Positions 38,483-42,427 of a stretch of DNA of 42,427 nt are shown here, piece after piece (the stretch's first letter is position 1; the number at the start of each line of letters is the position of its first letter). The DNA is from Actinomycetes bacterium (GTDB lineage: Bacteria > Actinomycetota > Acidimicrobiia > Acidimicrobiales > RAAP-2). The stretch spans positions 1-42,427 of the forward strand of contig JAJYQJ010000035.1 in NCBI GenBank assembly GCA_021794655.1, in the 5' to 3' direction. The notes beneath the pieces are model-generated. The model ran no database searches, was not told the DNA's origin, and worked only from the letters and a program-made list of their open reading frames with translations. Made by a program: the position numbers and the translations under genes.

Positions 38483-38787
38483 TCGAGTATGTAGATCTGG
38501 CGGACTACCTTTCGATTGCCGAACGCGTTCTCCAGGTCGACGCCAAAGTGCTTGCTCGTGGAGCTGGCATCGGCCTCGCCGACTCGGCGCTGGCCTCGCC
38601 TCAGGCCGCATTTGGTGGCCAAGAGTTCTATCCGGAGTTCGAGCGCAAGGCGGCGGTGCTGCTCCTCCACCTCGTGCAGAACCATCCCTTGCCAGACGGG
38701 AACAAGAGGACGGCGTATGCAACGTTTCGAGAGTTCATTGCCCGGAACGCTCAGACCTGGGTTGCCTCTCACCTGAAAGCCGACTGA
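38479..38787 (+). CDS. doc: Fic/Doc-family toxin
   Basis: A 102-residue protein of Doc size. The Fic active-site loop reads HPLPDGNKRTAY (residues 69-80), with catalytic His69 and the phosphate-binding GNKR. Doc-type toxins phosphorylate elongation factor Tu. The TTG start overlaps the antitoxin stop. The operon is antisense to, and splits, an ABC transporter operon. Confidence 0.88.
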   Translation: MIEYVDLADYLSIAERVLQVDAKVLARGAGIGLADSALASPQAAFGGQEFYPEFERKAAVLLLHLVQNHPLPDGNKRTAYATFREFIARNAQTWVASHLKAD

Positions 38788-38798
38788 AGCCACTGCGG

Positions 38799-39653
38799 TC
38801 ACTTGACGGCGCCGGCGGTTAGACCCCGGATCAGCTGCTTTTGGAAGATGATGAGCAAGATGAGCATCGGTGCGGTCGCGATGAGGGTCCCAGCGAGCGT
38901 CACGTCGATCTGGTTGATCTGTGTCGCTTGGAGCTGCTTCAGCCCTATCTGGACGGTACGAATTGCGTTGTTGTCGCCGGTGACGACGAGTGGCCACAGA
39001 TACTGGTTCCACGCGCCGAGGAACGAAAAGACCCCGAGCGCGGCGACGGTCGGTCTCGCGAGCGGGACGGCGACTCTCGCCATGAAGCGAAGGTTCCCGT
39101 AACCGTCGAGCGATGCGGCTTCTCGCAGATCGCGTGGGATCTGGAGGAAAGCCTGACGGAGCAGGAAGGTTCCAAAGCCGGTCGCGAGGAACGGGACGGT
39201 GAGGCCTTGGAACGTGTTGTACCACCCGAGCCGGCTGATCGTCGAGAGGTTCGTCACCAACGTGACCTCGAACGGGATCATCATCGTCGAGAGGAAGACG
39301 ATAAAGATGACGCGTTTTCCGGGAAAGTCGAGGAATGCGAACGCGTAGGCGGAGAGGATCGCGGTAGTGAGCTGGCCGACGGTTATGATCGCGGTCTCGA
39401 TCGCGCTGTTTCGTAGGTAGATGCCGAGGTGGCCCTTGCTCCACGCGGTCGCGTAAGTGCTCCACTCGGGATGGAACGGGAACAAGCTGGGGGGGCGTCG
39501 CGCGATGAGGTCGGCGGGGAGAAGCGAGTTGACGATCGTCATGTAGATCGGGAACAAGACGATGAAGGCGCCGACCGTAAGGAGGAGATAGCTCACCCAT
39601 TTTCGGCGCTGTCGTCGCCGATGGCTGCGTCGCGCTTCGTTTTCAGCGGGCAT
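38799..39653 (-). CDS. ABC sugar permease, MalG/UgpE-like
   Basis: A 284-residue membrane protein with six helices. The EAA loop that contacts the ATPase reads EAASLDGYGNLRFMARVAVP. The first part, PPSLFPFHPEWSTYATAW, is typical of the UgpE/MalG subgroup. The ATG has GAAGGG 7 nt upstream and overlaps the end of the other permease gene by 11 nt. It forms the channel together with the gene at 39643. Confidence 0.93.
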   Translation of the reverse strand: MPAENEARRSHRRRQRRKWVSYLLLTVGAFIVLFPIYMTIVNSLLPADLIARRPPSLFPFHPEWSTYATAWSKGHLGIYLRNSAIETAIITVGQLTTAILSAYAFAFLDFPGKRVIFIVFLSTMMIPFEVTLVTNLSTISRLGWYNTFQGLTVPFLATGFGTFLLRQAFLQIPRDLREAASLDGYGNLRFMARVAVPLARPTVAALGVFSFLGAWNQYLWPLVVTGDNNAIRTVQIGLKQLQATQINQIDVTLAGTLIATAPMLILLIIFQKQLIRGLTAGAVK

Positions 39654-40551
39654 AGTGAACCCTTCGCTCTAGGAGTCGGATCTGGACGAGGGTCAAGAGC
39701 ATCGTCGCGACGAAGAGCGCTATTGAAAGAATCGCGGCCTTCCCGGGGTTCCCGGCCCCGACCAAGAGGGTCTGGTAGATGTTGTAGGTGAGGACGTTGG
39801 TGTGCAAGAACGCACTGTTCGTGCCGGTCAAGAGGTCGATCTGACCGAAGCTTTGAAACGCGGTAATTGTCGCGACGACGAGCGCGAAGAAGATGATCGG
39901 AGAGAGGAGCGGGACCGTTATCCTAAAGAATGTCGTCCACGCGGATGCGCCGTCGACTCGTGACGCTTCGAGGAGTTCGTCCGGCACCGACTGGAGTCCG
40001 GCCGACATGATGATGAAGCTCAACCCGATCCCCTGCCAGACGGTGAGAACCGCTATGCAGGGAAGTGCCCACGTAGGGTTCTCGAGCAGTGGCGGGGTAG
40101 TCGTGATCCCGAGCCACGGCAGGAGGCCGACGACAGGGTTCATCAACGTTCCAAATATCACCGCGGTGACCGCGATCGAGGTGACGACGGTTGAGGAGAA
40201 GATCGTCTGGTAGATCGCGATCCCGCGGAGCTTTCGATGCGCGGCGACGGCGAGGGCGAGCCCGAGGAGGAGTCCTGCGGGGACGACCATCACCGAGAAC
40301 AACAGCGTCGTCTCGAAGCTCGTCAAGAAGCTCGACGAGGTCAGAACTTGAGCTACCTGGTGAAGGCCGACGTACCTGCTTGGGAGGTTCGGATAAGGCG
40401 GGGTCACGTAGAGAGCGAGTTTGAAGTTCCGGGCGAACGGGTAGAACGTAAAGACGCTGAAGACGACGAGCGCGGGGAGGACCAAGGCGTATCCGAGGAG
40501 CGCTTCGTTGCGCCGGCGTCTCGTCTTTGGAACGACTCCGAGAGCTCTCAT
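39643..40551 (-). CDS. ABC sugar permease, MalF/UgpA-like
   Basis: A 302-residue membrane protein with six helices: YALVLPALVVFSVFTFYPFA opens the first, and the EAA-type loop is LLEASRVDGASAWTTFFRIT. These features fit the UgpA/MalF subgroup. The ATG overlaps the ATPase stop as ATGA and the stop overlaps the next permease, so all three are translationally coupled. Confidence 0.93.
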   Translation of the reverse strand: MRALGVVPKTRRRRNEALLGYALVLPALVVFSVFTFYPFARNFKLALYVTPPYPNLPSRYVGLHQVAQVLTSSSFLTSFETTLLFSVMVVPAGLLLGLALAVAAHRKLRGIAIYQTIFSSTVVTSIAVTAVIFGTLMNPVVGLLPWLGITTTPPLLENPTWALPCIAVLTVWQGIGLSFIIMSAGLQSVPDELLEASRVDGASAWTTFFRITVPLLSPIIFFALVVATITAFQSFGQIDLLTGTNSAFLHTNVLTYNIYQTLLVGAGNPGKAAILSIALFVATMLLTLVQIRLLERRVHYAR

Positions 40552-41708
40552 CGGCCGATGCGGGCCTTCGTCTCCGGGTCAAAGAGGGTGACTCGTTGAA
40601 CGTCGAGTGCAATGTTGACAGGCTCGCCCGGCGACGGGCGGCGTGCGCTGTGGTCCTGGCGGACGACGAAGGTCGAGTTGTCGTGGAGCTTCACGATGAC
40701 ATGGGCCTCGGAACCGAGGGACTCGACTATGACGACGTTGCCCTCGACGCCACCGTCACTAACTAGCGACGCGTCCTCGGGGCGCACGCCGATCAAGACG
40801 TTGGACGCCCCGGGGGTAGAACCCGAAGTCGAACCGGTAGTCGAACGAGAGCGCGGCCCGAGCGTCGAGCGGACGTCGTCGATTAGCTCCCCGTCGGCCG
40901 GGATCGAAAGTGTGTTGCCGGCTATCAAGAGTTCCAGAACCGAATCGCCTGGTGAGACGGTGGCCGGGTCGACTGTGCCCGAAAAGACGTTCATCCCGGG
41001 GTTCCCGATGAAGGTCGCGACAAAGACGTTTGAAGGCTTCGAGTAGACGGTCTCGGGGGTGTCGACCTGCTGGAGCGCGCCGTCGTTCATGATCGCGATG
41101 CGGTCTCCCATCGTCATAGCTTCGACCTGGTCGTGGGTGACGTAGAGGGTCGTCGTTGCGAGCTCTCGTTGTAGCTCGGCGATCTCGGCTCTCGTCTCTA
41201 TTCGCAGCGCGGCGTCGAGATTGGAGAGAGGCTCGTCCATCAAGAAGACGTCTGGCTCGCGCACGATTGCCCGCCCGAGAGCGACGCGCTGGCGCTGCCC
41301 GCCGGAGAGCTGTGCTGGTTTGCGCGCGAGCATCTCGGTGAGGCCGAGGCGCTTCGCGACGTCTGAGACGATCCGATCTCGCTGCTCACGATCGATACCG
41401 CGCTGGCGGAGCGGGAACTCGAGGTTGCGAGCGACGCTCATGTGCGGGTAGAGCGCGTAGCTTTGAAAGACCATCGCGACGTTTCGATCCTTTGGGTCGA
41501 CGTCGTTGATCACCCTGTCGCCGATCGTGATCTCTCCGACGTCTGGTTCGTCGAGACCGGCGATGAGTCTGAGGGCGGTGCTCTTGCCACACCCGGAGGG
41601 ACCGAGGATGACGAGTAGCTCCCCGTCGGCTACGACGAGGCTCAAGTCGTTGATCGCGACGACGCCGCCAAACTTCTTCGAGACGCTCTTTAGCTCAACT
41701 CGCGCCAC
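40548..41708 (-). CDS. ABC sugar importer ATPase (MsmK/UgpC/MalK-like)
   Basis: A 386-residue ATPase. Walker A GPSGCGKS (36-43), signature LSGGQ (134-138), Walker B VFLMDEP (154-160), H-loop VTHDQVEAMTMGDR. The C-terminal 140 residues form the TOBE/OB regulatory domain (VLIGVRPEDASLV), as in ATPases shared by several sugar importers. The GTG start has no ribosome-binding site. Two direct repeats upstream are candidate regulator sites. First gene of the importer operon. Confidence 0.95.
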   Translation of the reverse strand: MARVELKSVSKKFGGVVAINDLSLVVADGELLVILGPSGCGKSTALRLIAGLDEPDVGEITIGDRVINDVDPKDRNVAMVFQSYALYPHMSVARNLEFPLRQRGIDREQRDRIVSDVAKRLGLTEMLARKPAQLSGGQRQRVALGRAIVREPDVFLMDEPLSNLDAALRIETRAEIAELQRELATTTLYVTHDQVEAMTMGDRIAIMNDGALQQVDTPETVYSKPSNVFVATFIGNPGMNVFSGTVDPATVSPGDSVLELLIAGNTLSIPADGELIDDVRSTLGPRSRSTTGSTSGSTPGASNVLIGVRPEDASLVSDGGVEGNVVIVESLGSEAHVIVKLHDNSTFVVRQDHSARRPSPGEPVNIALDVQRVTLFDPETKARIGR

Positions 41709-41715
41709 TGTAACG

Positions 41716-41742
41716 GTCTCTTGAGACGTTCGAGTTGAGACG
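41716..41742 (-). promoter_or_regulatory. Operator candidate upstream of ABC importer
   Basis: TTGAGACG occurs at 41721 and again at 41735, 14 bp apart. The first copy is also part of the palindrome GTCTC-TT-GAGAC (41716-41727). It lies 8-34 bp upstream of the ATPase start, a position suited to a repressor. No regulator gene is adjacent. Confidence 0.5.
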
Positions 41743-41845
41743 ACCTAAAGGGTTTCGTGAATTACGATCTAACATCAGTGTCGATCATGCCACCTTCACA
41801 ACGCCGAGCGCGGGATACGAGAGGAGTCGTCTCACTCCAGGGATC

Positions 41846-41859
41846 TCGTTCGCGAACGA
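41846..41859. promoter_or_regulatory. 14-bp perfect palindrome before HAD gene
   Basis: TCGTTCGCGAACGA is a perfect palindrome, 22 bp upstream of the ATG at 41882. It differs from the usual actinobacterial LexA box. Likely a protein-binding site; the factor is unknown. Confidence 0.5.
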
Positions 41860-41881
41860 CAGCCGTCACGTGGGGTTTCAT

Positions 41882-42427
41882 ATGAACCCGATAATACGCC
41901 GACCTGTTAAAGGTGATACTTGGGTCATAGACGTTGACGGGGTCCTCTGGTTGGCCGGAGAAGCTATCCCTGGGTCGGCGGCCGCGGTGTCGATCTTACG
42001 TGAGTTCGGAGTTAGAACGGTGTTTGCGACGAACAACTCGGTACTCACCGTGGATGAGCTCCGAGAACGCCTCTTTCGAATTGGAGTCGAGTGTCCGCGA
42101 GAGGACGTCGTGACGTCCGCACAGGCGGCGGCGAAGCTCGTGGGCGTTGGTGCGACCGCGCTCGTCGTCGCGGGCGCCGGTGTCGTGGAGGCGCTCGAGG
42201 CGAGGTCTGTGAGGGTCCTCAGGGTCCCTCAGTTAAGCGGTAGGGGCGAGCGTCTTGAACCTGGCTCACGAGAGCACGTCGACGTCGTCGTAGTTGGATG
42301 GAGTAGGGAGTTCGACTATGAGACTCTTAGAACGGCCGCGGGAGTGCTGCGCGCGGGCGCGAAGCTGATCGCGACGAACGACGACCCTACTTACCCGACA
42401 CCGGGCGGGCTCATACCAGAGATCGGA
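41882..42427 (+). CDS. HAD-superfamily (NagD/IIA) hydrolase, 3' end outside window
   Basis: The frame is open to the right edge; 182 codons are visible. Motif I is WVIDVDGVLWLAG, with the nucleophilic Asp and the acid/base Asp; motif II is VFATNNS; LIATNDDPTYPTPGGLIPEI is typical of the IIA (NagD, p-nitrophenyl phosphatase) subgroup. It removes phosphate from small phosphorylated metabolites; the true substrate is not known. Divergent from the ABC importer. Confidence 0.88.
   Translation, partial: MNPIIRRPVKGDTWVIDVDGVLWLAGEAIPGSAAAVSILREFGVRTVFATNNSVLTVDELRERLFRIGVECPREDVVTSAQAAAKLVGVGATALVVAGAGVVEALEARSVRVLRVPQLSGRGERLEPGSREHVDVVVVGWSREFDYETLRTAAGVLRAGAKLIATNDDPTYPTPGGLIPEIG

Noticed and set aside
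38275-39600. 441-codon minus-strand frame covering the Doc pair and a permease
   Set aside because: Arg/Pro-rich shadow frame; the Doc active site and permease EAA loop lie in the other frames.
41846-41859. Palindrome as a LexA box
   Set aside because: The usual actinobacterial LexA box has TCGAAC and GTTCGA arms; this palindrome has TCGTTC and GAACGA arms.

Overview
The window looks like chromosomal DNA of a high-GC actinobacterium, most probably of class Acidimicrobiia. Three things point there: the core cluster uvrC-rapZ-yvcK-gap-pgk-tpiA-secG, an apparent abundance of leaderless genes, and the 'GYWLVASDGG' secreted repeat that I associate with that class. No species can be assigned from sequence alone.

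Layout. 1-2572: 3' part of a large secreted repeat protein. 2637-3558: antitoxin scar and an AbrB/RelE toxin-antitoxin (TA) pair. 3598-6589 (minus): polytopic membrane protein and nadA. 6851-15908 (plus): tightly overlapped core operon uvrC, rapZ, yvcK, gap, pgk, tpiA, secG and a peptide-type solute-binding lipoprotein; whiA, normally between yvcK and gap, is absent there. 15989-16072: tRNA-Leu(GAG). 16100-30200: accessory region dense in toxin-antitoxin loci and gene wreckage. It holds two copies of a small coiled-coil protein, an IS3-type transposase scar, a dead vapBC, a RES/MbcA-type TA pair, a decayed antitoxin-PIN locus, an AbiE-like two-gene module, arsR/arsM, an AbrB stub, a nuclease-RAMA fusion, a Tat-exported phosphoesterase and three different mazEF pairs. 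30297-36608: lipoprotein, membrane proteins, a LuxR-type ATPase regulator and an MFS transporter. 36629-41708 (minus): a sugar-type ABC importer whose binding-protein gene is separated from its permease/ATPase genes by an antisense antitoxin-Doc pair. 41882-end: HAD hydrolase, cut by the window edge.

How the parts fit. The core operon joins UvrC repair, the RapZ/YvcK nucleotide-binding regulators, the triose part of glycolysis and SecG. The accessory region is best read as a TA and defence graveyard downstream of a tRNA gene: six intact canonical TA pairs occur in the whole window together with at least four stubs or wrecks. Two regulatory themes recur and are the most interesting signals. 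Many TA and regulator genes have a -10-like hexamer exactly 6-7 nt before the start codon, implying leaderless mRNAs. Clusters of a GTAGAC/GTCTAC half-site lie in front of three TA loci of three different families. The AbiE-like module at 21075-22920, with a nuclease-like regulator plus a nucleotidyltransferase, is the best candidate for a poorly described defence or TA system.
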